The notes under the pieces: model-generated
Databases searched by the model: none
What the model was told of the DNA's origin: nothing
What the model saw: the letters and a program-made list of their open reading frames with translations, nothing else
NCBI GenBank assembly: GCA_036702865.1
Contig: DATNQD010000048.1
Location: forward strand, 1 to 56,627
DNA from: Trichocoleus sp.
Lineage (GTDB): Bacteria; Cyanobacteriota; Cyanobacteriia; Elainellales; Elainellaceae
Direction of reading: 5' to 3'
DNA length: 56,627 bases
Shown here: positions 1-7,663 of the stretch, one piece after another
Numbering within the stretch: the stretch's first letter is position 1
Layout: each line of letters opens with the position of its first letter
Program-made: the position numbers and the translations under genes

Positions 1-2
1 GG

Positions 3-215
3 TTAGAGCAAGCGAAAGCCAGCCATCTTGCTCCAATGGTAAGGTTTGCTCAGAGTTTGCAAGAAGATTATGATGCGGTCAAAGCAGGAGTGACCTTATC
101 GACAAATAACGGCCCGGTCGAGGGACAAATCAACCGCTTAAAAATGCTCAAGCGTCAAATGTATGGACGAGCGGGTATTGATTTACTGAGTCGCCGTTTT
201 TTGCTTGCAGGTTAA
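3..215 (+). CDS. ISL3-family transposase, C-terminal fragment
   Basis: The reading frame is open from the window edge to a TAA at 213-215 and gives 70 residues. The stretch NNGPVEGQINRLKMLKRQMYGRAG (written here in two parts: NNGPVEGQINRLK, then MLKRQMYGRAG) is the conserved end of the DDE domain of ISL3 transposases. It includes the glutamate of VEGQ, likely the third catalytic acidic residue. The start and the first two acidic residues are outside the window, so integrity of the whole transposase cannot be judged. The frame ends 74 bases before the terminal repeat, a normal distance for this family. Confidence 0.85.
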   Translation, partial: LEQAKASHLAPMVRFAQSLQEDYDAVKAGVTLSTNNGPVEGQINRLKMLKRQMYGRAGIDLLSRRFLLAG

Positions 216-267
216 GCAATTGGGCTCTGGTTTAGAAGTGAATCTAACTGCTCTTCGACTGCCAAGA

Positions 268-1473
268 TCACCAAAAGTTGGGAAGAGCCAAAACAATGAC
301 GCGATCGCCTGGTTTTAAACCTTTCACAACCTGATAGTTCTGCCCTTGAATTGCTCCGAGCGTTACGGGTATCTGGTGCGCGATCGTTTGGGTCTTGCCA
401 TTGTCTGTTTTGTCTTTAGCGGTAAATACAAAGTTTTGTCCACCGATCGTTGTGACGGCAGTGGTCGGAACCAAAATTCCCGGCTTTGTATCCCAAATTA
501 CCCTTGCTTTGACGTATTGAGCATCCCTTAAATTGCCACGGGCATTTGAGAACCGGGCTCGTGCCAGGATGGACTGAGCAGTGGGATCAGCTTTAGAAGC
601 AACAAAATAAATTTTTCCTGAACTCAACGGTTTTTCCGTGTTGGGGTCAATCAATTGAACCAATAGCCCAGTGCTTAATTCGTTAGAACGACTGATGGGA
701 ATGGGGATTTGTAGATCAAACGCCTCATTTTGGTTAATCGTGGTGAGGGTTTGTCCGGCTGTTACATAGTCCCCTGATTTGAGCGTAATATCACCCACTG
801 CTCCGGAGATGGGAGCAATCACTTGCTTGAAATTGAGGCTAACTTTAGCCGTTGCTGCATCGGCTTGAGCCTTGCGGATATTTGCATCTGCCTGCTCAAC
901 TGCTGCTCCAGCCGCTTTAACCTGATCACGGGCTTGCTTCACAGCATCAGTTTGCACTTTCAGTGTCGTTGTATATTGATCGGCAGTTGCCTGACCAACC
1001 GCCCCCTGGGTGACCAAATATTGATAGCGATCGCTGTTTACCTTCGCTAATTCGTATTGCGATTGCGCTGATGTGAGCTGAGATCGCGCCACCTGAAGCT
1101 GTTGATCTGCCGTATTTCTTGCCGCCACAGCTGCATTGACATTTGCCTGAGCGCTATTCACTTGGGGTGCCGTTTCATCCAGATTCAGGAGAAAAATTGG
1201 GTCGCCCTGCTGCACGCGATCGCCCGGTTTCACGAGAATGCGATCGATGCGTCCATCAATTTGCGGTTTTAGCTCAACCGTTTGTTCTGCTTCCAATGTA
1301 CCAACAAAGTCAGTGCTGTCTTGCAGAGTATTGGATTGTAGCGTCTGCAATTTCACAGATGAAGGTGGAGGGCTGCTCGCTTTGGCAGAGTCACCAGACT
1401 GATTGCACCCTGTCGTTAAGGCGGATAGCAAAAGAATGGCGCTTAGCAATGAATACGGTTTCATGAACATCAT
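268..1473 (-). CDS. RND efflux periplasmic adaptor (HlyD/MFP family), 3' end truncated by an IS
   Basis: This is the membrane-fusion subunit of a tripartite RND efflux pump, linking an inner-membrane pump to an outer-membrane channel. The ATG at 1473 is chosen because AAAGGAG lies 6 bases upstream; upstream in-frame codons have no such site. The N-terminus is a lipoprotein signal (hydrophobic stretch ending LTTGC). It is followed by the barrel-sandwich start (VELKPQIDGRIDRILVKPGD), a long alpha-helical hairpin rich in Q, A and N, and the second lipoyl half (VIAPISGAVGDITLKSGDYV). The protein normally ends in a beta domain after GDRVIV plus some residues. Here the last six residues (ALPNFW) are encoded by the terminal repeat of the IS. 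No pump gene remains next to it, so function is doubtful although most domains are present. Confidence 0.85.
   Translation of the reverse strand: MMFMKPYSLLSAILLLSALTTGCNQSGDSAKASSPPPSSVKLQTLQSNTLQDSTDFVGTLEAEQTVELKPQIDGRIDRILVKPGDRVQQGDPIFLLNLDETAPQVNSAQANVNAAVAARNTADQQLQVARSQLTSAQSQYELAKVNSDRYQYLVTQGAVGQATADQYTTTLKVQTDAVKQARDQVKAAGAAVEQADANIRKAQADAATAKVSLNFKQVIAPISGAVGDITLKSGDYVTAGQTLTTINQNEAFDLQIPIPISRSNELSTGLLVQLIDPNTEKPLSSGKIYFVASKADPTAQSILARARFSNARGNLRDAQYVKARVIWDTKPGILVPTTAVTTIGGQNFVFTAKDKTDNGKTQTIAHQIPVTLGAIQGQNYQVVKGLKPGDRVIVLALPNFW
271..289. repeat. Terminal inverted repeat (right end) of the ISL3-like element
   Basis: On the minus strand it reads GGCTCTTCCCAACTTTTGG, the usual start of ISL3-type ends. 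It marks the IS/host boundary at 289|290. On the minus strand it is also translated as the last codons of the adaptor gene. The partner repeat is outside the window. Confidence 0.75.
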
Positions 1474-1906
1474 GCTTGTCTCCTTTGTGTTCCATGAGGA
1501 CTCCGCCAAGAACGAGTGAGTACAATCTGCAAGAAAGAAGATTTTACTGGCTCAATTACGCCAACAGCCACACCATAGAGCCTGTTTTTACATTAAGTAA
1601 ATGAACGTTAGCGAAGTTAAGGGAAACTTAAGCACAAGTTTTACCTCAATATTTCTGATTAATTTCTGATTAGTTTCTGATTAATTCTTGATTAGTTTTT
1701 GATTAACTCAACAATTTACATTCATATGGTTACCATTAATTACTTACGTATAAGCAGGCAAATCATACTTAAACGCATACTTCGTACTGTATTTGCTACA
1801 TTATTTACTACATTGGCACTCGCTACCATTGTTTTAGTAGGAATACAGGCGATGTTAATGTACCCACCATCAATTTCGATCTCTTCGTACAGAAATGGAT
1901 CTGGCG
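1474..1906. other. Intergenic region, 433 bases
   Basis: It lies between the start of the adaptor gene and the end of the isochorismatase gene. It holds the 11-bp repeat array at 1651-1705 and AT-rich DNA. A plus-strand frame of 79 codons (1699-1938, TTG start, one hydrophobic segment ending near 1860) crosses it and runs into the antisense of the next gene. It has no recognisable homology or clear ribosome site, so I do not call it a gene. Confidence 0.5.
1651..1705. repeat. Five tandem 11-bp repeats upstream of the adaptor gene
   Basis: The unit is RTTTCTGATTA: two perfect copies (1651-1672), one with a first-base change (1673-1683), then two copies with one or two further changes (1684-1705). 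An 11-bp period is one helical turn, the spacing used by OmpR/PhoB-type response regulators that bind direct repeats. The array lies about 180 bases upstream of the adaptor start. A regulatory role is inferred, not shown. Confidence 0.6.
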
Positions 1907-2554
1907 TTACGCCATCGCTTCTACAACATCGGCTGTAGACAGAACTGCGTTCGCAAGATATCCAAAGTTGATCAGTGCTGCCTTGTAACCATCGCCCAAT
2001 TCTGGATGCCGAGGGGCAGCCGTTGCATCCTTGACCACAAGCACCTCGAATCCCTGTTCGAGCAAGTCGCGCAGATGAGCTTCGACACAGAGATTTGCCA
2101 GCATTCCCAGGAGAATAACTTTGCTGATGGAACGCCTACGCAGTTGCAAAACCAGGTCGTTGTTCTGTGGCCCAAAGACTTTATGAGGACTGACCACGAT
2201 CGTTTTGCCATCCTCGATGAAGGGCTTGAAGCGATCGAGCCAATCGGCACCGGAATCAGGGAAACCATCAAGGGTTAATGTGCCGCTGCGGAAAAACTCT
2301 TTGGACTCCAGCACCATTTGCTCCAGAGTTCCGGCAAATTTCCAGCCATAGTCGGTGGGGTAGTAATAGTGGGGAGAGATGAAAACCTCAAAGGCATTCT
2401 GCTTCGCGGCTTTGAAGATGCGCTCGATATTCTCAACGGTCTTATTTTCCTTGACACTGTCACCTACCAAATTCCATGCGCCTCCCTTTTCACTCAAGAC
2501 ATCATTTTGTGGATCGATGACTACAACTGCAGTGTCATTTTGGTTAATATTCAC
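1907..2554 (-). CDS. Isochorismatase-family cysteine hydrolase
   Basis: A 215-residue alpha/beta hydrolase of the isochorismatase/nicotinamidase-like superfamily, which cleaves amides, ureas or vinyl ethers using an Asp-Lys-Cys triad. The aspartate is in VVVIDPQND near the N-terminus, the lysine in VSPHKVFGPQ, and the cysteine in GMLANLCVEAHLRD. All three are present, so it is probably active. The substrate is not predictable. A GTG start at 2554 is chosen because AAGGAG sits 4 bases upstream; the 32 in-frame codons before it look non-coding. It is the last gene of a minus-strand run that starts with three SDR genes and an esterase, which suggests a shared small-molecule detoxification or catabolic role (inference). 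Confidence 0.85.
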   Translation of the reverse strand: MNINQNDTAVVVIDPQNDVLSEKGGAWNLVGDSVKENKTVENIERIFKAAKQNAFEVFISPHYYYPTDYGWKFAGTLEQMVLESKEFFRSGTLTLDGFPDSGADWLDRFKPFIEDGKTIVVSPHKVFGPQNNDLVLQLRRRSISKVILLGMLANLCVEAHLRDLLEQGFEVLVVKDATAAPRHPELGDGYKAALINFGYLANAVLSTADVVEAMA

Positions 2555-2670
2555 GTTTCTCCTTACCTGTTGATGGTTATCGGTTCTTCTCGTTAAACAC
2601 CACTTGCAATGGCATAAACCAAGCCAATACAGGTGTGATAATGCTGACAATCCGATCGCGGTTAGGCACT

Positions 2671-3420
2671 TTAAATCTGTGTCATTCCGCCATCCACAAA
2701 CATCTCAATGCCATTCACGAAGCTGCTGTCATCTGAAGCAAGAAAGACAACGGCTTTGGCAATCTCATCGGGCGTGCCCACTCTTCCCAATGGGATGGTG
2801 CTGGCTTGGCTGTCCACGAATTCCTGCACCTGCTCATCACTCAGACCCAAGAGATTGTAACCGGGAGTGGGCACAACACCAGGGCTAATCACGTTAACTC
2901 GAATCTTGCGTTCTTTGAGATCGAGTATCCAACTACGGGCAAACGATCGCACAGCAGCTTTGGTTGCACTATAAACGCTGAAAGCTGGGGTGCCCTTGAT
3001 CGATGTAGTGGAAGCATTCAGGACAATTGAAGCGCCCTCTGGCAGCAGCGGTAATGCCTTCTGCACCGTGAATAGTAGACCTTTAACGTTCGTGTTGAAG
3101 GTTTTGTCAAACTGTTCTTCGGTGATTGATCCCAGGGGGGCGAGTTCTCCACTGCCAGCATTCGCGAAGATGATATCGAGGTGACCCTGCTCTTGCTTAA
3201 TTGTGGCGAACAAGTGATCAAGGTCTGCCATCTTAGAGGCATCGCTCTGAACACCTGTGACGTTTTTTTCGATCGCGTTCACGGCAGCATCCAATTCAGC
3301 TTGGCGACGACCTGTGATAAAGACATAGGCACCTTCCGCGACAAAGCGCTTAGCCGTGGCAAGACCAATACCGCTGGTGCCACCCGTGACAAGCGCAATT
3401 TTGCCTTCTAGTTTTCTCAT
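2671..3420 (-). CDS. Short-chain dehydrogenase/reductase (SDR), classical type
   Basis: A 249-residue NAD(P)-dependent oxidoreductase with a Rossmann fold. The cofactor loop is VTGGTSGIG near residues 11-19, the NAG motif appears as ANAGSG, and the catalytic YxxxK is YSATK preceded by a serine in NASTTS. The end [15 protein letters not shown] is typical of classical SDRs. The ATG at 3420 fits the family start ([14 protein letters not shown]). The same frame stays open upstream to 3759, but the part just before this start is a remnant of another gene and the part before that is antisense of the neighbouring SDR. Substrate unknown. It is close to the next two SDRs and probably co-transcribed with them. 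Confidence 0.9.
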   Translation of the reverse strand: MRKLEGKIALVTGGTSGIGLATAKRFVAEGAYVFITGRRQAELDAAVNAIEKNVTGVQSDASKMADLDHLFATIKQEQGHLDIIFANAGSGELAPLGSITEEQFDKTFNTNVKGLLFTVQKALPLLPEGASIVLNASTTSIKGTPAFSVYSATKAAVRSFARSWILDLKERKIRVNVISPGVVPTPGYNLLGLSDEQVQEFVDSQASTIPLGRVGTPDEIAKAVVFLASDDSSFVNGIEMFVDGGMTQI

Positions 3421-3468
3421 ACTGACTCCTGTAGTTGTTGAGGTTGAAAAATTTGCCAGACTACCGAA

Positions 3469-3600
3469 TAAACCGGACAAAACTAACTTGCCGATCGCTC
3501 GTCCGGATTTCAGATGAGCATGGGCTTTGGCAAAATTTCGGGGGTTAAGGCGGCGATCGAAGGCATTGTCAAACTCATCCGCTGTGAGGTCGAATACACT
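3469..3600 (-). pseudogene. C-terminal remnant of a medium-chain (quinone oxidoreductase-like) dehydrogenase
   Basis: Between two intact SDR genes, about 44 codons of the minus strand still read like the last helix and strand of a zinc-type/quinone oxidoreductase. The diagnostic stretch is [18 protein letters not shown], corresponding to the family ending AHxxLESGxxxGKIVL. There is no start and nothing of the catalytic or Rossmann parts; the fragment begins exactly at the stop of the upstream SDR (3599-3601). It is in frame with the downstream SDR but separated by about 16 non-conserved codons. Assignment rests on recognising this motif only. Confidence 0.45.
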
Positions 3601-4348
3601 AGGCAAAACCTCCGGCGATAGGCAGTGTTGCTCCGGTGATCCAGGCTGAATCGGAAGACGCGAAGAAAACAGCTGCAGGGGCAATATCTTGGGGTTGTCC
3701 AATCCGACCCAACGGAATTTGCCCTTCAACCTGTTTTTGGAAATCGCCCCCAACTGCACCAGCCGTGTGAGTGCCTTCTGTTTCTATGAAGCCAGGATTG
3801 ATGGCATTGACGCGAATGTTGCGTGAACCTAGCTCTTTAGAAAGCGACTTTGTAATAGCATCAACTGCTGCTTTGGTTGCACTATAAACCGAGTTGTTCG
3901 GCAGCGGAATGGTGCTGACAAGCGAACTAATATTTACGATGTTACCGCCCGTCGGATTGAAGTGCTTGACTGCCTGTTGAGTAGTCAGAATTATCCCCAG
4001 TACGTTCAAATCGAAATGCTTGTAGAAGTTTTCTTCGGTAATGTCTTCGAGTGAGATACCTTCATAAATTCCGGCATTGTTAACCAGGATGTCGAGCTGA
4101 CCAAATACTTGTTGTGTTTTAGCAAAAAGCTGTTCGACCTCTGCCTTCCTAGACACATCTGCCTGGACTGCGATCGCCTTACCGCCTGCGCTCGTAATGT
4201 CATCCACCACGCGATCGGCTCCTTCTTTACTGGAGGCATAGTTGACGACCACTGCTGCACCCTCAACAGCCAATTGTTTGGCGATTTCGGCACCAATTCC
4301 TTTGGATGCACCTGTTACGACTGCAATTTTCCCGTCTAGTTTTTTCAT
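3599..4348 (-). CDS. Short-chain dehydrogenase/reductase (FabG-like SDR)
   Basis: A 249-residue classical SDR. The cofactor loop is VTGASKGIG, the structural motif VNNAGIYEG, and the catalytic tyrosine and lysine are in YSATKAAVD, with the serine in NISSLVST. The end ([14 protein letters not shown]) matches glucose-dehydrogenase/FabG-like members that use NADP(H). The sequence VVVNYASSK after strand 2 lacks an acidic residue at its tip, which favours NADP(H) (inference). It starts at ATG 4348, 26 bases after the stop of the upstream SDR, in the same run of genes. The physiological substrate cannot be told; primary fatty-acid FabG is less likely given this setting. Confidence 0.9.
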   Translation of the reverse strand: MKKLDGKIAVVTGASKGIGAEIAKQLAVEGAAVVVNYASSKEGADRVVDDITSAGGKAIAVQADVSRKAEVEQLFAKTQQVFGQLDILVNNAGIYEGISLEDITEENFYKHFDLNVLGIILTTQQAVKHFNPTGGNIVNISSLVSTIPLPNNSVYSATKAAVDAITKSLSKELGSRNIRVNAINPGFIETEGTHTAGAVGGDFQKQVEGQIPLGRIGQPQDIAPAAVFFASSDSAWITGATLPIAGGFA

Positions 4349-4374
4349 GATGGCTTCTGCAATTATCGCCTGAT

Positions 4375-5202
4375 CTATAAATTGGTGGACTCAGCTAACG
4401 TCCGCCATTTTGCCGTCTCTTGCTCGACGTAAGCGTGCTTTTTGGCGATCGCTTGAAGCGTATCTGTGCCCAACGGTAGCCGCAGGGGTGGATTGGCTGT
4501 GTTGACAATCTCAAGGATGGCTTGGGCGAGCTTAGTGGGATCTCCTGGCTGTTGATGATTACGTCCAGCCGCGATATTGCGGGTTTTACCAACCGTTTCG
4601 GCATAATCAGGAATTTGCGTTGCACTCTGACGTAGCGAACTGTGATCAAGGAAGTTGGTGCGGAAGTATCCTGGCTCAATCACCGTCGCGTGAATTCCCA
4701 ATGGGGCTAACTCACTATGCAGGGCTTCGGTAATACCTTCGACGGCAAACTTGGTCGAGCTATAGATCCCCCAGCCTGGAGAGGACTGGTAGCCCCCAAT
4801 CGACGAGATATTAATAATGTGTCCAGAGTGATGCTGACGCATACTGGGTAGCACCGCACGGATGACATTCAACAGTCCGAAGACATTGGTTCGATAAACA
4901 CTCTCAACTTCTTCGGCACTGCATTCTTCGATCGCTCCTAGCAGACCGAATCCAGCATTGTTAATCAACACATCGATTTGTCCAAATTTTTCTAAACTTG
5001 TTGCGATCGCTGTTTTCACCTGAGCTTCGTCGGTAACATCCATGCTGAGTAGCAATACGTCTTTGTGGGTTGCCAACTGTTGCATATCAGCCTGCTTACG
5101 AGCAGTTGCAATTAATCTGTCACCTGCTGCCAAAACTGCTTTTGCAATCTCGGCTCCGAAGCCCCGTGAAGCACCTGTAACTAGCCATGTCCTCTGAGTC
5201 AT
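4375..5202 (-). CDS. SDR-family oxidoreductase (275 aa)
   Basis: An NAD(P)-dependent short-chain dehydrogenase, longer than its two neighbours. The cofactor loop is VTGASRGFG at residues 9-17. NNAGFG and the active-site YSSTK, with serine in NISSIGG, are present. The C-terminal part (residues ~195-275) has the extra segment seen in the retinol-dehydrogenase-like/YbbO-like bacterial group, with EPGYFRTNF after the last core strand. The three SDRs share only core motifs, so they look like different subfamilies gathered together rather than recent tandem copies. Its stop is 26 bases from the next start, indicating one transcript. Confidence 0.88.
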   Translation of the reverse strand: MTQRTWLVTGASRGFGAEIAKAVLAAGDRLIATARKQADMQQLATHKDVLLLSMDVTDEAQVKTAIATSLEKFGQIDVLINNAGFGLLGAIEECSAEEVESVYRTNVFGLLNVIRAVLPSMRQHHSGHIINISSIGGYQSSPGWGIYSSTKFAVEGITEALHSELAPLGIHATVIEPGYFRTNFLDHSSLRQSATQIPDYAETVGKTRNIAAGRNHQQPGDPTKLAQAILEIVNTANPPLRLPLGTDTLQAIAKKHAYVEQETAKWRTLAESTNL

Positions 5203-5271
5203 GATCTATATCCTTGATATCGCGAATATCTCACTGTGTAGGAATGTTTTGCTGCCAATAACGATCGGTTT

Positions 5272-6267
5272 CTATTGCAGATATTTTTTCAGCTCAGCAG
5301 CAGCTTGGACAAAAAGAGAACGAACTGCCGAAACCTCGGCTAAACCATTCAGCAGTCCGAAGTCATGAATCATGCCGTTGTAGCGTACGGTTGTCACGGT
5401 TACTCCAGCTTCATCTAGCTTGCGTCCATATGCCTCGCCACCATCACGCAGAATATCGCTTTCAGCGACCTGAATTAACGCCGGGGGCAATCCTTTCAGT
5501 TGCTCAATCGTTGCCTGTAGGGGAGAAGCATAAATTTCTTTGCGTTGTTCTGGGTCAGTTGTATAGAGGTCATACATCCACTTCATCAATGGTGTGGTCA
5601 AGAACCGTTTCTCGCCAAATTGATGATAAGAATCTGTTTCAAAACTAGCGTCTACGATCGGCCACATCAGGATTTGCAGCTTAATGTGTGGGCCCCCTTT
5701 CGCTTTCGCCATCAACGTGGTCACAGTCGTCATATTACCGCCGACACTGTTACCGACAATTGCTAGATTTTTGCCGTCAACACCAATCTCCTCACCATGC
5801 TCAGCAACCCATTTGGTCGCAGCATAGATCTCATTAATCGCCTGTGGATATTGAGCATCTGGAGTGGGAGTGTAGTTGACAAAGACAGCCGCAAAACCTG
5901 AAAGCACAACAAGATCTCGAACCATGCGCTTATGCGTTGGATAATCGCCTAGCACCCAACCGCCGCCATGAATAAAGATGAAAACAGGCAATGTACCTTT
6001 GGCCCCTTCAGGTCGCACAATGTTGAGCTTGATCGAATAACCATCAGCGGTAATCGTCTTCTCAGACTCGTCAATGCCTGAAAGATCGACTTTAACAGAA
6101 GCCTGTGCATCCACTAGTGCTTGACGCGCTTCGACTGGAGGAAGTGTCTCTAAAGGTACACCACCTGAATTCAAAACTTTCAAAAATGCCTTCACTTCTC
6201 TAGAAAGACGCGGATCATTTGCGACTTCCAAAACGTTCACTGCTTGTGAGTTTACTTGAGCAATCAT
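5272..6267 (-). CDS. Alpha/beta hydrolase, hormone-sensitive-lipase (HSL)/fold-3 type
   Basis: A 331-residue esterase-like protein. The oxyanion-hole motif HGGGWVLG, the nucleophile elbow GNSVGGN and the C-terminal histidine in GMIHDFG define the HSL family. The acidic member is likely the aspartate in ESDILRDGG. The ATG at 6267 is preceded by AAAGGAG with proper spacing (6 bases after GGAG), so it is preferred over an ATG 19 codons upstream. It is the first gene of the esterase-SDR-SDR-SDR-isochorismatase run. Small acyl esters or lactones are the usual substrates of the family; the real one is unknown. A perfect tandem repeat lies 59-86 bases upstream and may be its operator. Confidence 0.88.
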   Translation of the reverse strand: MIAQVNSQAVNVLEVANDPRLSREVKAFLKVLNSGGVPLETLPPVEARQALVDAQASVKVDLSGIDESEKTITADGYSIKLNIVRPEGAKGTLPVFIFIHGGGWVLGDYPTHKRMVRDLVVLSGFAAVFVNYTPTPDAQYPQAINEIYAATKWVAEHGEEIGVDGKNLAIVGNSVGGNMTTVTTLMAKAKGGPHIKLQILMWPIVDASFETDSYHQFGEKRFLTTPLMKWMYDLYTTDPEQRKEIYASPLQATIEQLKGLPPALIQVAESDILRDGGEAYGRKLDEAGVTVTTVRYNGMIHDFGLLNGLAEVSAVRSLFVQAAAELKKYLQ

Positions 6268-6325
6268 GACGTTCTCCTTTTGTTGATAAACAAAATAAAC
6301 AATTTGTTGAAATGACACTACCAAG

Positions 6326-6353
6326 CCAACTGACTTAACCCAACTGACTTAAC
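6326..6353. repeat. Perfect 14-bp tandem repeat upstream of the esterase gene
   Basis: Two adjacent copies of CCAACTGACTTAAC (6326-6339 and 6340-6353), upstream of the esterase start at 6267. The position and repetition suit a regulator binding site, but recent slippage duplication is equally possible. Confidence 0.6.
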
Positions 6354-6389
6354 AATGTTCGTTATCATTCAACATCGCCGAATGAATAA

Positions 6390-6521
6390 TCACCCGTGAT
6401 CAACACCGCTTCTCGACCGAGCTTGTTTCCGACTGGATGCGAGCAGGACGTCTTTCTTCACAACATGGGTGGTCATAAAACGACGAATATGGTCTGCAAT
6501 TACATCTCCATCCTCTTCCAT
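6390..6521 (-). CDS. Possible small ORF or gene remnant (43 aa)
   Basis: A short frame starting MEEDGDVIADHIRRFMTTH and ending SGVDHG. It lies between the Dps gene and the esterase gene on the same strand, beginning just past the Dps stop. I do not recognise a family. The first half has a helical, protein-like composition, so it may be the N-terminus of a lost gene. No strong ribosome site was seen. Confidence 0.2.
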   Translation of the reverse strand: MEEDGDVIADHIRRFMTTHVVKKDVLLASSRKQARSRSGVDHG

Positions 6522-6529
6522 GACTTAAT

Positions 6530-7120
6530 CTAGCTGCGTACCAGCGGTGTATCTACCAAGTGTTCTGCTAAAAACCAAACTTGCGTCTCATTTGTTCGCA
6601 ATGCTTGACTAACTAACAAATCATTAGTGCCGCTATCCTGGTTTGCTGCTGTTTTTTCGATCGCTTCTCTCAGTTCTCCAATAATCAACTCATGTGCTTC
6701 CAGCAACCGCGACAGCATCACGGGTACTTCTTCAACACCATTAGGAGGACGCTTAATCTTAGTGACTTCTGCCACATGACGTGGGTCAGCGATCGCCACA
6801 CCTCCCAGGGTTTGCACTCGTTCGCCCAATGCATCAATTAACTCAATTTGTTCGCTTGCATGTTTGTCGAGCAATAAATGCAATTGATAAAACGTGTGTC
6901 CGCGCATCATCCAGTGATGTTTCTTATAAAGGTGATAGAGAATGATAGTATCTGCCAAAATTTGATTGACTAACGTACAGCTTTCGCTACGACTGTCAGG
7001 GTTAAGGACGATCGGCAAATTGATTAGAGTGCCATATGGCTGAATTTCATGTCCTTGTTGATGCAGTAATGGCTGAGCGAGATCAGCTTTCGTGATTTTG
7101 CTTGTATTTTGAGTTGGCAC
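6530..7120 (-). CDS. Dps-family ferritin-like protein
   Basis: A 196-residue member of the DNA-binding protein from starved cells family: dodecameric cages that oxidise Fe(II) with peroxide and store iron. The core pattern KKHHWMMRGHTFYQLHLLLDKHASE corresponds (in pieces HHWMMRGHTFYQLH and LLLDKHASEQ) to the ferroxidase-site histidine and acidic residues of Dps, followed by DALGERVQTLGG. Residues 1-40 form an N-terminal extension, common in cyanobacterial Dps. It starts at 7120. Two methionines replace the HVRG of many Dps proteins (HWMMRG). It protects against oxidative stress and stands alone between the esterase run and the signalling island. Confidence 0.88.
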   Translation of the reverse strand: MPTQNTSKITKADLAQPLLHQQGHEIQPYGTLINLPIVLNPDSRSESCTLVNQILADTIILYHLYKKHHWMMRGHTFYQLHLLLDKHASEQIELIDALGERVQTLGGVAIADPRHVAEVTKIKRPPNGVEEVPVMLSRLLEAHELIIGELREAIEKTAANQDSGTNDLLVSQALRTNETQVWFLAEHLVDTPLVRS

Positions 7121-7661
7121 GATCGAATCTCCTTGAGTTAGGAATGTTTGTCATCATTGAAATAGCAAATCGAGATCACCCAAAATTTGTCGATTACTTT
7201 CCTTTTTTAAGGAAGTCCAGCAATACCGGGTTGACCTGCGTGAGCCCAGATGATGGCGTGAGTACCACCAGGTATCACCACCAATCAGCTCTCTCTAATC
7301 AGTTTTGGAAGCTTGGTTTTAGTAACGTGATGGGGAAGAATGCGATCGTCTCATAAATACAACTGACACGTTCAATATCTTCCTGTAGTGATCGTGTTGT
7401 GAAGGTGAAACAACAAATTGACGAGAATGATTATCTTGGTGCATCAGGCACTTAAGCGAAGGTTCTCCTCACACAAACTGATTGCCCTGACTCATATGAG
7501 TTGCCTCCTGATTGCGTTGAACTTTACCCTGGCGTTTGCATGACTTTAGCCTATGGAATTACTGCAACTTTGTCGCCAACGCAGAGTTGAGCGTTTGGAG
7601 GAACGAAAGAACATACCGTTACCTATATCTGCAACCAATCTTCAACCGAACTTAAGTTCAG
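7121..7661. other. Intergenic region, about 540 bases
   Basis: Between the Dps start and the stop of the first response regulator. An 84-codon plus-strand frame (7102-7356) has no recognisable features. The only clear structure is the 12-bp palindrome GAACTTAAGTTC at 7648-7659, part of a longer sequence found again near 15.1 kb. Confidence 0.5.
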
Positions 7662-7663
7662 TC
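7643..7663 (+). repeat. 21-bp inverted repeat, left copy
   Basis: It begins CAACCGAACTTAAGTTCAGT and contains the palindrome GAACTTAAGTTC. Its exact reverse complement lies at 15091-15111. This copy overlaps the stop of the response regulator gene by two bases. The pair encloses both regulator 1 and the giant sensor kinase. Confidence 0.8.

Larger units (their letters stand above)
1..289 (+). mobile_element. Right end of an ISL3-like insertion sequence (partial)
   Basis: This is the 3' part of an insertion sequence whose left part lies outside the window. It holds the transposase C-terminus (bases 3-215), about 55 bases of spacer, and a terminal repeat at 271-289. Read outside-in, that repeat begins GGCTCTTCCCAACTTTTGG, which is typical of ISL3-family ends. 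Host DNA starts at base 290. The expected 8-bp target duplication would be bases 290-297 plus its lost partner. The element has inserted into the 3' end of the membrane-fusion protein gene to its right. Confidence 0.8.

Noticed and set aside
1699-1938. 79-codon plus-strand frame with one hydrophobic segment
   Set aside because: TTG start without ribosome site, runs into the antisense of the isochorismatase gene, and no recognisable family.
3421-3759. N-terminal extension of the SDR at 2671-3420 making a 362-aa protein
   Set aside because: The extension is antisense or out-of-frame shadow of the next SDR plus an MDR remnant; the classical SDR start is at 3420.
7102-7356. 84-codon plus frame overlapping the Dps start
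   Set aside because: No homology recognised, overlaps a clear gene on the other strand, no ribosome site.
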